A DNA stretch of 64,000 bases from Telmatactis stephensoni (lineage: Eukaryota > Cnidaria > Anthozoa > Actiniaria > Isophelliidae): assembly GCA_029948255.1 (NCBI GenBank), contig JALIZF010001939.1:3373501-3437500 (forward strand). The letters run 5' to 3'. Each line of letters opens with the position of its first letter. The first letter of the stretch is position 1. The translations under genes were made by a program, and so were the position numbers. Below the pieces are notes generated by a model that was not told where the DNA came from, made no database searches, and worked only from the letters and a program-made list of their open reading frames with translations. Of the stretch, positions 45,201 through 56,233 are shown piece by piece.

Positions 45201-48200
45201 TCTTGCATGACTACTTTGTTTATAAGCCAGTTTCTCTTCTCTTTCACTGCCGAATAAATCGAAGTTGAGCTAAAATTACCCTAATTGTGCTCATACTATA
45301 GTACTTTGTTAGCCATCTTTTGCTGAACAAATCGAAGTTGAGCTAAAATTACCCTAATTGTGCTCATACTATACTACTTTGTTAGCCATCCTTTTGCTGA
45401 ACAAATCGAAGTTGAGCTAAAATTACCCTAATTGTGCTCGTACTTACGTTGACAGTAGTACCCATGCCACCCCTTATGACACAGACAATGATAACCGCGT
45501 TGATTTTGGGCCTGGAGACAAGTGCCATTATGTAGGCAGGGATTAGGTGAGCATGCGTCTTGTTCTAGAGAAAGTCAAATAAGAAATGATAACATCGCTA
45601 GTTTTTTTTACGTATGGTTTAGTTCTTTACAAGTCTGTGTCACGTGATAAATGTTGGATACGTACTTTCACAGGTTTTTCCAAGAAATCCTTGTTTACAA
45701 ATACAAACGAACCCATCTTTGTTTTTAACTTCGCTGCAAAGTCCATCATTCTTGCATGGTGATGGCATACAGGCACTACTTTGAGCTATAAAACCAAGAT
45801 ATTGATTTCCTAATTTATAACAATAACTTTATTTACGGGTCATAATTCTTAAGCGTCATAACGCTAACTTGATGCAGTACGGAGACTATTTATAACTTAC
45901 CATCACATGTTTTGCCATAAAACCCTTCACGACAATCACATTCAAATCCATCTAGTTTAGGAGTACATGTACCGCCAGTTATTACAGGGGTTACCATAGC
46001 AGAAATTCACCTCTGATGACGAGAATGGTATACATGAGGTTATTGCACTTCTAGTAATTCGCGTATTAACTAGTGATATAAATTACAGGCTATTGGACAT
46101 CTTGAACTTTGACACATATTCAATAATGATGAGATATAAACATAAGCTTATTGCTCATTCAGTAATTCACATATTCAATGGTGATTAGGTTGAAATATCA
46201 GCTTATTGCACATTCCGTAATTGAGATATTCGGGTGATATAAAGGTTATTGCTCATTCTGTAATTCACATATTCATTGGTGAGATAAATATCAGGTTATC
46301 GCACATTCAATAATTGACATATCCGGTGGTATATTGAAAATTGACTTACGATCGCAATGAGATCCAAGGTATCCAGGTTTGCACTGGCATCCCACAATAG
46401 TGCCATCACTCTTGCATGTACCACCATTCTTGCAAGGATTGTGAGGATGACATAGATTGAATTCTTTAACGTAAAATTGAACAAAATATTAAATTAATTG
46501 AAAACTTTGTCTTGCAAAGGCTGCAAGTTTCATCTGTACGAGGACAAGCTTTGCTTGGACGTAATATAAATAAATAAATAAATAATAAATAAAATATGAC
46601 ATTGACCCTGCAACTAGACTAAATCACTTCATAATAACTTTAAGAATGTGGGTTATGACTTACTCTCGCAATTTGCTCCAAGAAACGTAATGCTGCAGTA
46701 ACACACGTAACCACGCCCAGTTGCAATGTCTTGACATGTGCCATCGTTTTGACACGGGTTTGGTAAGCACTTTGACTTGACTAAATAAATAGAAAACATT
46801 AAAGTTAACAGCAGCACATGATGCCACGCCCAGTTGCAACGTCTCGACATGTGCCATCGTTTTGACACGGGTTAGGCTGAAACACTTTGACTTGACTACA
46901 TAGAATACATCAGTTAATAGGAACACGTGTTGCCACGCCCAGTTGCAACGTCTCGACATGTGCTATCGTTTTGACTGACACGGGTTAGGGAAACACTTTG
47001 ACTTGACTAAATGAATCGAAAACATCAGCTAATAGGAATACGTGTTGCTATGCCCAGTAGTAACGTCTTGACCATCGTTTTGATGTGGGTTAGGTTAACA
47101 GCAAAAATCACTTAGTAATCCCAAAAAGAATTATCATTCAGTAGTATCAAGCATCAAAGACATAGAAGGCGTTAATTTATGCACTTTCGTCTCCATGTCC
47201 CCCAACCTGTCTGACCCGACCAAATAAATATAGTTTTTGTTAACATCAGTGTGTGTTACCACGCCCAAGTAATGGAGTTTAAAGTGAATGATCAAATTAA
47301 AATGCTATCTACTTACTTTCACAATGTTTGCCAACATAGTCTGCAGTACATGTGCATTTGTATGAATGCCCAACGTTAACGCATGTACCATTGTTTGCAC
47401 ATGGATTTATCAGGCATGGGTCTGCAACTGCAAAAACAAACGTATTCCTTCATCAATCTTAATTTTAAAGAATGAAATAGTCATGTATTAGATATTGAAT
47501 ATATTTGCAAGTACTCTGGAGCTTCAACTGCCCAACGCCTTAACGTAGGAGGCGCCATTAACAAAGTCTTTCTGTGCCTGTATTTCTGTAGAAAAATCTT
47601 TCACTGCAACCATATAAAGATAGCTGATGTTGAGATAACTTTTCATGCAAATTATCTATCCAACCATGATAGAAAATCTATATCATATCAATATAGATCC
47701 GCACACTTTTCGCGCCTATATTTCGAAAAACAAATGTGATGGGAGAATCTGATTGAAAATTTAGTCAGGTTGTGTTGGTTGGTCTAGTAAGTTATCAATA
47801 TAGTCATATTGTACCACCACACAGGGAACCCACATATCCCACTGCACATTGACAATGTTTGGTCTAGTAAGTTATCAATATAGTCATATTGTACCACCAC
47901 ACAGGGATCCCACATATCCCACTGCACATTGACAGTGAGGTTCTCCTTCATGAATTCCCATACATAATCCGCCATTGTGACAAGGATCGGGATAGCAAGG
48001 ATTCACAGCTGAAAAGAAAAAGATTACTTTAGAACATTTGATACTCGGCCTTCAAAGTGACATGTTCGTTATCCCATTCGTTTGATCCATGATTCTCATT
48101 GTACTTTACACCCATGGGGTTGTGTACGAAGGGATAAGTTGCCCTTTAGAAGGGAAACTTTCGGTTGAATGTATACACTTAGAATTTGCGCCTTATAAGT

Positions 48201-48921
48201 GAACGATCAGGAATTATGTAATCGGTTCCTCACATGTACAATTTTTGTGAAGTTTAAATCTCCTCTTTAACGAAGTTAAATAATTCTGTTAGGCTTAACG
48301 AGTTTTGTTTTCTACCTTCACATAATTGTCCTGTTCTTGTAACTTCACAAACACATTGAAATCCGTCTCCGTCTTCCATGCACGTACCGCCATACAGACA
48401 TGGACTAGATAAACATGCATCTATACCTAGATTAGGTGGTCATAATGGGTTTATTAGCAATCATAAACATGCATTATGCATTATAGACATGGACTAGATA
48501 AATATGCATCTATACCTAGATTAGGAGGGTTATAATGGATTTATTAGCAATCATAAACATGCATTATGCATTATAGACATGGACTAGATAAACATGCATC
48601 TATACCTAGATTAGGAGGGTTATAATGGATTTATTAGCAATCATAAACATGCATTTTGCATTATAGACATGGACTAGATAAACATGCATCTATGCATTAG
48701 TATGGTCGCACATTAATTATGTTGCGAAGGACAGATAAATTCAGTATAACTATTAGACTATAACTGCGAGTTACACATGACAGAGGATGGGTGTCAAAGC
48801 AGTATACCTTCACACGTTTCTCCTCTAAATCCTCGTTTACATTCACATTCATAGTCATCAGGTCCTCGTTGAATACATGTACCTTCATGACGACAAGGGT
48901 TGGGGCGACATAGATCCCTCA
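39259..48921 (-). CDS. Multi-EGF protein with Tyr/Pro/Ser-rich C-terminal tail (5' end not found)
   Basis: Exons high to low: 48,921-48,808, 48,426-48,316, 48,008-47,895, 47,427-47,317, 46,780-46,664, 46,463-46,350, 46,012-45,901 (frameshifted), 45,785-45,666, 45,564-45,448, 45,099-44,989, 44,679-44,584, 43,961-43,842, 43,529-43,371, 42,468-42,313, 41,742-41,602, 41,326-41,285, 40,782-40,672, 40,478-39,864 and 39,389-39,259. All internal junctions are phase 1. The first fifteen each encode one EGF domain (for example [15 protein letters not shown]). The 44,584 exon is the short form ([10 protein letters not shown]), and the three at 43,371-41,602 carry 10-15 extra residues in the middle loop. 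Then come linker exons and a 205-codon exon, first PPxV-rich then rich in Y, S, G, Q and N ([18 protein letters not shown]), ending in a basic tail. No membrane span was seen, so secretion is likely. It is separate from the downstream EGF gene, which has its own signal peptide. Confidence 0.8.
40846..41030. repeat. Purine-rich (GAAA/GGAA) tract
   Basis: An almost uninterrupted run of A and G in an intron of the second EGF gene produces artefactual Lys/Glu-rich and Phe-rich frames. Confidence 0.9.
42115..42263. mobile_element. MITE-like family B copy
   Basis: Ends ACTAGAGCAGATTTTGTATG and CATATGAAATCTACTCTATA are inverted, and the core TCTATAGAAACATTCAAAAT matches other copies. It lies in the intron between exons 42,313 and 41,742. 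Confidence 0.75.
42552..42580. repeat. (GAT)n microsatellite
   Basis: About eight GAT triplets in an intron of the second EGF gene. Confidence 0.85.
42631..42926. mobile_element. MITE-like foldback family A, copy 2 (inverted relative to copy 1)
   Basis: It shares TAGATTCCATTTTTCC, GTCTGTACTCTAATC, GACGTCAAAATGTGG, AACCAATCAGAGC and GCGCGCGTAATATGCCAATT with 6,705-6,985. Its hairpin arms are less perfect than in copy 1, implying an older insertion. Confidence 0.8.
44397..44520. repeat. Short tandem repeat, unit about 30 bp with ACGTGAATTGCGTTACAC
   Basis: Four to five variable copies of CGTGAATTGCGTTRCAYAAG sit just on the downstream side of exon 44,584-44,679. Confidence 0.8.
45250..45447. 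repeat. Three-copy tandem duplication abutting an EGF exon donor
   Basis: Unit of about 79 bp: AATCGAAGTTGAGCTAAAAT, TACCCTAATTGTGCTCATAC, then TACTTTGTTAGCCATC. It repeats at about 45,257, 45,334 and 45,413. The last copy runs directly into the splice donor of exon 45,448-45,564. Confidence 0.85.
45901..46012 (-). pseudogene. Frameshifted EGF exon in the second EGF gene
   Basis: Good acceptor (ATCAG) and donor (GTAAGT) bound 112 nt rather than 111. The read is [12 protein letters not shown], then after one extra base [15 protein letters not shown] and EGFYGKTCD. The extra base lies near 45,985-45,990. Because the exon is phase 1-1, skipping it would keep the transcript in frame. Sequencing error is the alternative. 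Confidence 0.75.
46812..47105 (-). pseudogene. Three decayed partial copies of EGF exon 46,664-46,780
   Basis: Repeats at steps of about 109-116 bp match the 5' half of the neighbouring exon plus its acceptor: CACGCCCAGTTGCAA, GTCTCGACATGTG, CCATCGTTTTGACACGGGTT and CACTTTGACTTGACTAAAT. Copies lie at about 46,824, 46,933 and 47,049; a trace remains at about 47,257. They have indels and lack the second half of the domain and its donor. Confidence 0.8.
47781..47940. repeat. 80-bp tandem duplication covering an EGF exon 3' end and donor
   Basis: GGTCTAGTAAGTTATCAATA begins copies at 47,781 and 47,861. Copies differ at about three positions. The 47,861 copy contains the real donor and the last codons of exon 47,895-48,008 (VGYVGSLCG); the other is a non-exonic duplicate with a second donor-like site. 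Confidence 0.9.
48396..48700. repeat. 90-bp minisatellite seeded at an EGF exon 5' edge, 3.3 copies
   Basis: Units start AGACATGGACTAGATAAACA at 48,396, 48,485, 48,575 and 48,665. The first overlaps the first ten or so codons and acceptor of exon 48,316-48,426, so each later copy repeats an exon fragment with a splice-acceptor-like site. Confidence 0.9.
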
Positions 48922-49279
48922 CTAGAAATACAAAGATGGTCAAGATGGTCTAAGATGAAATGAGATCAACTTAATTTATACACGCTAACCTATTCAATAT
49001 AAATGAATACTGGTTTCCAATAGGGAGTGATGTAGTCAGAAAATCGTAACAATATTAAATATACAAAATATACAACAATATAAGTACTTTATATACGGAT
49101 ATATAAGTACATATACCGAAGTAATTAAAACTATGAAACATAAAAGATAAATGACTATATAATTTAATATCGATGTTGATTTAGTTTAGGACCATGAGAC
49201 ATTAGTTAGTTTGGTGGTATTGGTATTTTATTATTTGGTGGTAATTATGGTGGTATCATCTATTTATATTAAGAGTTCA

Positions 49280-49430
49280 GACCCAAGGAAAAACGGAATA
49301 TATTTGTTTATATTATATTCATTGGAACATTTCTACCTATCAGAGCGCACGTAAGATTCATGTGTGCTGTAATCGCACACGGTTCTCGACCAATCAGAGC
49401 GCGTAATATACCAGTTATTATATAAATTAT
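49280..49430. mobile_element. MITE-like foldback family A, decayed copy
   Basis: AAAAACGGAATATATTTGTT, TATCAGAGCGCACGTAAGAT and CGACCAATCAGAGCG are in the order seen in copy 2. Central hairpin missing. Confidence 0.55.
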
Positions 49431-49617
49431 GATTATCCACGGCTCTCATCCAATCACAAAGCAACATTTTAAGAGATCATGGTAGCAGCTGCTTTTTATT
49501 CAATGCAAAGTACATAAATTCAAACTCTGCACCTTTTAATTAAAATTAATCAGAGGAAGTTCAACTCTTTTTCAGTTTTGTTGATCAAAATGTTTTATAG
49601 TGATTGTGGTGAACTAA

Positions 49618-50023
49618 AATTAGCCACTTTAGAAACGAGTGGAGGACTGGGAACGAGTTTTTAGAATTAATCTAATTAAGAAATGAACCCCATCACAAGA
49701 AAGAGCATATCATAAATATTAAGTTTCATGATTTTGACAAAGTTTGGATAAGTATTAAATGATCTGCAGACATTCAAAAACTGTAAAACTTACAAAGAAA
49801 TGTATGTTTACTAGGGACAGGTGTCCCTAGTAAACATACATTTCTTTGTAATTTTTGCAATTTTCAAATACCTGCAAATCATTGGATAATAGTCCAAACC
49901 CTATCAAAATCCTGAAACTCAATATTTACGATATGCTCTTTCTTGTGATGGGGTTCATTTCTTAATTAAATTAATTCTAAAAACTCGTTCCCAGTCCTCC
50001 ACTCGTTTCTAAAGTGGCTAATT
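49618..50023. mobile_element. 406-bp near-perfect palindrome without spacer
   Basis: The two halves mirror around 49,820/49,821 (CTAGGGACAG/GTGTCCCTAG). The outer ends AATTAGCCACTTTAGAAACG and CGTTTCTAAAGTGGCTAATT match exactly, and most inner blocks do too. The right end overlaps the stop codon of the GPCR pseudogene that ends at 50,022. It is probably a foldback element. Confidence 0.9.
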
Positions 50024-51066
50024 AACTACGTACACCGAGTTCGATTATGTCTGCAGGGTTTGCTTCTCGGTTTGGTCTACCAAACAATAACCCCTTTGCT
50101 GCGTCTCGAAAGTCTTTGAGAAAGATAATGTAAATACACGGGCTAAAACATGAGTTTACAAGTAATAGGAAATCTATCATGAATTGAAAAGTGAACCAAT
50201 CAATGCAGGATTCTCGTATACGATTGCCTCTTGTTGAGTGATATTGAGAAATAGTCCAAATAAGACTCATTGAAAAACTTGGAAGATATGAACAACTGTA
50301 AAGCAGCAATGAGCATAACACCATCTTCACAGCACCAGCCATGCTCTTTGCTCTCAGTCGTTGCTGAATGTTGGGAAGATTGGCTGACATGTTGTCAGAG
50401 CTTGACAAAGATTGCAGTGTTAGTGTACCAAGAATTACAATAGTAAATAAAGAAATAACAACAAACACCGCAACAAGTGAAGACCATGCAAATATGTTTC
50501 CATTAGTTGGATAACACGTAAAATATGATGTATATTTGTTAATGCTTTTCAAAAACTACAAATTGTAAGCCGATAAACACATGGGGAGCAGCCAAGAGCC
50601 CACAACCAATGCAGTGCGCTTTTTTCTTGAATGGGGCAGCGCTCTCCGTACCGTCAATCGTGTTGCTCTAAAATCGCTCCACACTTATTATCAGTAAATT
50701 GACCAGTGTGACGAGTTTGATTGTATATTCAAAGAATCTACTCAATTTGCACAAGATATCCACAGTCCATTGATCTTGAATGTTTTTAAACACACCATAA
50801 GAAACAATGTAATGGATTTGCCTTGGGGAAAGCATGAAAACAATCAGAATGTCTGACAGGGCCATGTTGATGATCATATGATGAATGTTCTTCCATACAG
50901 TGTATTTGGCAGCCAGTAAGACAATCAAAACATTACCAAACAGTGCAAATCCACCGACTACAACGACAGCCATTATTTTAGCTGTTTGGATGAGCTCTGT
51001 GAAGTCTTTGCTAGGGATATAGTACCTGCAGTAAGTATAACTCGACAGGTTTAAAGGAATATTCAT
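50022..51066 (-). pseudogene. Rhodopsin-like GPCR pseudogene (frameshift plus stop)
   Basis: An intronless seven-span receptor, starting ATG at 51,066 (MNIPLNLSSYTYCRYY), is broken twice relative to its paralogues. One extra T in the run at 50,670-50,673, just after ERF of the DRY-equivalent motif, puts TAG in frame. A second TAG lies at 50,556-50,558, after span 4 (AYNL). The rest is well kept: GNVLIV in span 1, NMALSD in span 2, RLRAKSMAGAVKM before span 6 and SCFSPCIY in span 7. It shares the minus strand with the intact paralogue at 52,236. Confidence 0.88.
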
Positions 51067-52235
51067 TGTCCTAACTTGCTTTCATCTCTAAGTTTTTGTT
51101 AGGCGATAAGGCAGTGACAAGGTGTTTTTCCTTTTTGCGAATGACTTTTGTTTCATTCAACTTTTTATGTTATCAATACCATTTGAAGGGGAGCATATCC
51201 CTTCTGTTTAAATGGTTTTCTTATCTACGAAAAAGGATGAACTAATAAGTCTCTTTTCCTCTCTTCAAAAAGCTTCACAATACATTTGGTCATCTCATAT
51301 CGCATTTGAAGGTCTAATGATGCTTTGTTTTATGATGGCCCTGTGCAGTTTCCTACAATTATTAAAAATAATTTTTTTTTTCACTCGAGCTGCCATTCTA
51401 ACTGACATTCTGTTGACATTTACTGTCATAAAGACCCATCAAAAATACCTCATCGAAAAGTTTTAATTAAATATATTTTTTAACATTATTGCAAAGATAT
51501 CATCGTCATGAAGACAGAGTGGTTCATAAAAAATAATTACTTTTCTTGTTTTTTTAAACCTGGATACGAAATTATGGATACATGGATATGAAATTGTGAT
51601 CAATTAGTTGTGAATGTTGTCATTTTGTACCTCAAACCAAATTTATCAGGTATTGTGATAAAATGATTGTATTTTTGCATTAAACAGGGAAAGTAAAATA
51701 ATCTTTGCTTTTGTATATTTAAGTATGAAATGTCATAATCATGATTGTCATGATACATGTCTTTTTCCTTGTCCTTTTTCAAGAAAAGGCATAATGTAAT
51801 ATACAGAACGTATGATTCTGACTACACTACGCAAGAACATTTGTAAGATAATTTGATTCTGACTACAACACTACACAAGAAGATTTGAGATAGTTTATTA
51901 AGATAGAGTCATTAGCCTGTAAGAAATGTAATTGCGATCAACCTAAATAAAAAAAACAACAACGAAAAATCGCTAAACCACCTAAAACCACCCTGGGTAT
52001 GTGGCCAAAAAGAAACCCAAACAACAACAACAACAACAACAACAACAAAAACAACAACAACAACAACAAACAAACAAACAAACCAAAAAAAAAACCCGAA
52101 AATACGGAAACGTATATCCCGACCTAGTGCAGAATTCCAGAGCATAGTTAATTATATGCAAAGCAACTAGTAAAACTCCCCGAGGTTTAGAGAGTTTCAC
52201 AATAAGCTTGGATGTTTACAAATAGAACTAACTAT
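51067..52235. other. Spacer between the two minus-strand GPCR loci
   Basis: No gene recognised. A (CAA)n/(CAAA)n microsatellite lies at 52,021-52,088 and yields poly-Cys and poly-Val artefact frames. Confidence 0.6.
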
Positions 52236-53309
52236 TTATTGTAATGCACTAGTCTTTTGTGTAGTCATTGCACCAAGCTCGATGGTATCCGCTGTTGGTT
52301 TGGGATTTTTGACTGGCCTTCCAAATAGTAACAACCTTGCTGCTTTTCGAAAGTCCTTAAGAAAAGAAAGGTATATACACGGGCTAAAACATGAGTTTAC
52401 AAGTAATAGGAAATCTGCCATAAAAATCAAGGTTGTCCAGTCAATACAGGCTAACTTTAGCACGATACCTCTTCTTACGTTATAGTAGTAAATAGCCCAA
52501 AAAATATCGAGAGAAAAAGATATAAGATATGAGCAAATATAAAGTAGCAATGAGCATAACACCATCTTCACAGCACCAGCCATTCTCTTAGCTCTCAGTC
52601 GTTGCTGAATACTGGAAAGATTTGCTAAAACGGAATTAGAGGTTGACAGAGCCCGAAGTGTCAAAGTACTAAGAATTACAATTGTTAACAAGAAAATAAC
52701 GACAAAAACTATTGGAACAGTTGACCATGCTAATGCAGATCTGGACAAAAAGAAGCATAAATAGGTATTTAGAAAATTTATGTAATAGGTCCTCCAAAAG
52801 TATAGATTATATGCTGATAAAGACACAGGAAGCAGCCAAGAGCCCACAACCAATGCCGTGCGTATTTTTCTTGAATGTGGCAGCGCTCTCTGTACTGTCA
52901 ATCGTGTTGCTCTAAATCGCTCCACACTTATGATCAGTAAATTCACCAGTGTGACTAGTTTTGCTGTGCGTTCTCCAAATTTGGTCATTTTACACAAGAT
53001 ATCTGCTGTTATTTGGTCTTGAATGTTCTTAAGCATACCATAAGAAACAATCTCATTGATTTGTTTAGAGGAAAACATTAAAACAACAAGAATATCTGAT
53101 AAAGCCATGTTAATAATCATATAATGAATTTTCTTCCGTACGGTGTACTTAGCAGCCAGTAAGACAATCAGAACATTACCAAACAGTGCAAATCCACCGA
53201 CTGCAACGACAGCCATGATTTTAGCTGTTTGGATGAGCTCTTTGAAGTCTTTGTTAGAGATATAGTACCTGCAGTACGTGTAATGGGATTGGTTTAGAGA
53301 AATATTCAT
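52236..53309 (-). CDS. Rhodopsin-like (class A) GPCR, intact, intronless
   Basis: 357 residues from ATG at 53,309. The N-terminus has two N-glycosylation sequons (NIS, NQS). Seven hydrophobic spans follow, with class A landmarks: GNVLIVLL (span 1, GN), NMALSDILVV (span 2, LxxxD), Cys in DILCKM exactly 25 residues before the Arg of ERF (DRY position), RLRAKRMAGAVKM at the start of span 6, and SCFSPCIY in span 7 in place of NPxxY. The CWxP motif of span 6 is absent. The ligand cannot be inferred. The family appears lineage-specific, with four more loci in the window. Confidence 0.92.
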   Translation of the reverse strand: MNISLNQSHYTYCRYYISNKDFKELIQTAKIMAVVAVGGFALFGNVLIVLLAAKYTVRKKIHYMIINMALSDILVVLMFSSKQINEIVSYGMLKNIQDQITADILCKMTKFGERTAKLVTLVNLLIISVERFRATRLTVQRALPHSRKIRTALVVGSWLLPVSLSAYNLYFWRTYYINFLNTYLCFFLSRSALAWSTVPIVFVVIFLLTIVILSTLTLRALSTSNSVLANLSSIQQRLRAKRMAGAVKMVLCSLLLYICSYLISFSLDIFWAIYYYNVRRGIVLKLACIDWTTLIFMADFLLLVNSCFSPCIYLSFLKDFRKAARLLLFGRPVKNPKPTADTIELGAMTTQKTSALQ

Positions 53310-56233
53310 TTTCCTCTTGCTTTAGTCTTGTTCAATGATGGTAAAGGTTCTCTTGATGATGTTTTTGATAGACACAAGTTCATCGGTTACCCAAATTACC
53401 GTTGTCAAATGCAGCCCTCTTGCAATAATAAAGTCGTTGTCTTATGCACTGCTAGTAAGAATACTTTCGTAGCTTCTCAGCTAATGTTCAGTCTTCTAGT
53501 TTTGATTGAGGTATTCTTTAGTTGTTGAGATTCTTCGACGTTTTCCTTTTTTTTGTCACTTTCTCTCAGGTTTGCCTTTTTGTTGCGCGTTGAATACAAA
53601 TCGAAGAAGTGTTCTTGAAGTGTTCTTGCGCGTTGAATACAAATTGAAGAAGTGTTCTTGAAGATGTCAAAAACATCAAAGCATCCCCACCTGTTTCCGT
53701 TCTCTCCTTTTGTTCGCGAGAAAAGTTCGACTGATAAGTGACTTGCAGTCTCGGTGTTTACTTTCTTCTTTTCTATTAAGCCTTGAAATGTGTACATTTG
53801 ATTGTAACCTTTTTGATTAATAGGTGACGCACACGTTTTTTTTTTTGCGTTAAGAGAAGTTCCTTTCAATTACAGAAAATTAACAATGAATTCCTTTCGA
53901 TTTGGCCAAAATGTCGACATTTACCGGCTTTGAGTCTTATTCATTAAATAGGTTTTCACCAGACCATTTCTATAGAAAATGTTTCAAAAGGGAATTCTAG
54001 ATTGGATACAAATTTTCAATGGATCCCTCAAAATGTACCATTGCAGATAGAGTTTAACTGATATATATATGTATATGTTTAACGTTAGGTTCTCATTATT
54101 ACTTTCCCTGACATTTGTCTTGGCAAAGAGCAGAGGAAATGAGTCAGAGGATATCACGAGGATCCACGGAAATGAGGATTTTTACTCGAGTTTTAAGGTT
54201 TAGATAATTGTCAAAGATTTCCAGTACTTTTATAGGATTTTTTCGTTAAACTCCTTTATATTGAAAGATCATGACAGTACCGTAATATTTGCAATACCAT
54301 GTTTGCTTACCGTACGAAGATCAATAACTTTTTAAAAAGAAGAAAAATTATATATTGAAATATACCGAAATGAACCCCTCGAGGCGATATCATTATTATT
54401 ACAAGTGAATACTGTCGAATTTGATAATTTATTGTACTTGAGGGAAAACAAAAAACGTGGAAAATCAAATGTTATTTTTTAAAGATGCTCAAGGTCTCAA
54501 TTAGAATATTTTTAAAAAAATATATCACGGAAAGTTGCTTTGCCGTCATCAGAAATCAACATAGAAACACCTCTAGAATGTCTTTTAGTATAGATTGTGG
54601 CGCATGAATAGATTTAATGAATTTATACTTTAGTTCATTAAAAGCAGGATGTTGGAAGTTAGCAAATAAAGAATTATTGATGTTCACACATAGTTTATTA
54701 GTAAAAAACCCTAATGTTTACAAAAATCTCGATTAAAACTCAATATGATGAAATAATGAACTTGAATAATGAAATTTATTGACCTTGACACACAGCTTAT
54801 TAAGAAATACCCGCTGGTTGATTCACAATTTATACTGAAAGAGTGGTCCTGAAGGTGGGCGTTATTACCCGTCGCTAGCTATTGACTTGTTGGTGTCTGT
54901 TTAGAATTAATTCTATAGAGGCAGGAGGCAGGAACAGTAGAGTCTGAACTAATCTGGTTTACATGAGAAATATTTCAGTTGTGCCTTCTGTCATGGCTGC
55001 CATCACGTGATGGTGCAAAGCCTCTATAAATCATCGTCATATCGTAATCCTAGGAAATGAGACGAAGAATATATTTTATTCAGTTTTTATTCAAAAGCCC
55101 TAAAGTTGGAAAACTTGCAAGGCTGAATTCGTGGGAAGACCCTTCGATTTCTTATGATCAGAGACGAATAGTTCAAAAACTGCACGGTTTTGAAGAAATG
55201 AATGAAAGAGCGGTCATATATTTAATTTAAGAACTTTTTATTACATAAACCATCGATTTAATTTTTGATAATTGATTAGATATCTGAGTAAAATACTAGC
55301 GAGTGTCATTCAAGGATAATATCGATAAACTCCTGATTAAACCATAATATAATATACTTTAAGCCACTTTTCTGACACTTTACCTCCTTTAACTACAAGG
55401 AGGCGCTTACTCACACCAATTTAATCTTGCTAAACGAACATCGTAAAACTTGTGTCATGCCCTTTTTAATGGCATTCTGAATGATGAGAGACACAGACTG
55501 CGTCATTTACTTCCGCTATTACATAAACCAACCAGATATACTCATTAACTTTTGATGTACCTAATGTAAAGACAAATAGAGCTAAGAACACTTTTATTCT
55601 ATCTTCAAGCCTTAACTTGAATACATTTTAGTCAATTCCATATTTCTATATCGTAAATAACTCCAAATTTTAGATTTATCAATGTATTTAATACGCAATT
55701 CAGTCTTCTGGCTGCAATGTATTTTATAATAAAGCATTAATTCATTCATTCAAAAAAGGACAGGAATTCACAGTGCTTGTGTTGTAAAAAAAAGCTTAAC
55801 ATAAGAATATCAAGCAAATTAAAAACTGGGGAAATTCAAATTGGTGTTTGGATGTTGCCTGAGTGTTTCCATTATCAAACGTTGTGTTTTTGTGTTTATC
55901 GGACAGCTGTATTTCAGCCTTAGGCATGGTCACACAGGCAGCTGTGAATTTTTCGCACAGATATTAACGATTGTATGGTAGGAACACATCGTATCTACGC
56001 TGTTTCACGAACACATCCAAACCAGTTGCTCGTAACTCTTGGCTGACACTGCGACGAGGTCAATGCAAGCTTCTTCCGTCACAGATCCTGCTTCATGAAA
56101 TAAACACAAAACCTTTAAGGGAAATGTGTTATTTTATCGTTAAAACGATCTGGTAACAAAGCAAGAAAGTATTTTTTACTTCACATGTACAATCCATCTT
56201 CAACGAGGAGGAGGAAGATAAAAACAGAATAGA
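53310..56233. other. Intergenic region between divergent GPCR loci
   Basis: No exon recognised. Contents: a two-copy 44-bp repeat at about 53,586-53,665 (TTGCGCGTTGAATACAAAT...GAAGAAGTGTTCTTGAAG), and a stretch at about 54,660-54,920 resembling the flank at 61,360-61,490 (ACAGCTTATTAAGAAATACC; GTCGCTAGCTATTGACTTGT). The rest is AT-rich and featureless to my reading. Confidence 0.5.

Noticed and set aside
28732..48921. A single giant EGF gene
   Set aside because: The upstream gene has a stop codon at 39,259-39,261, and the downstream gene starts with its own signal peptide at 37,045.
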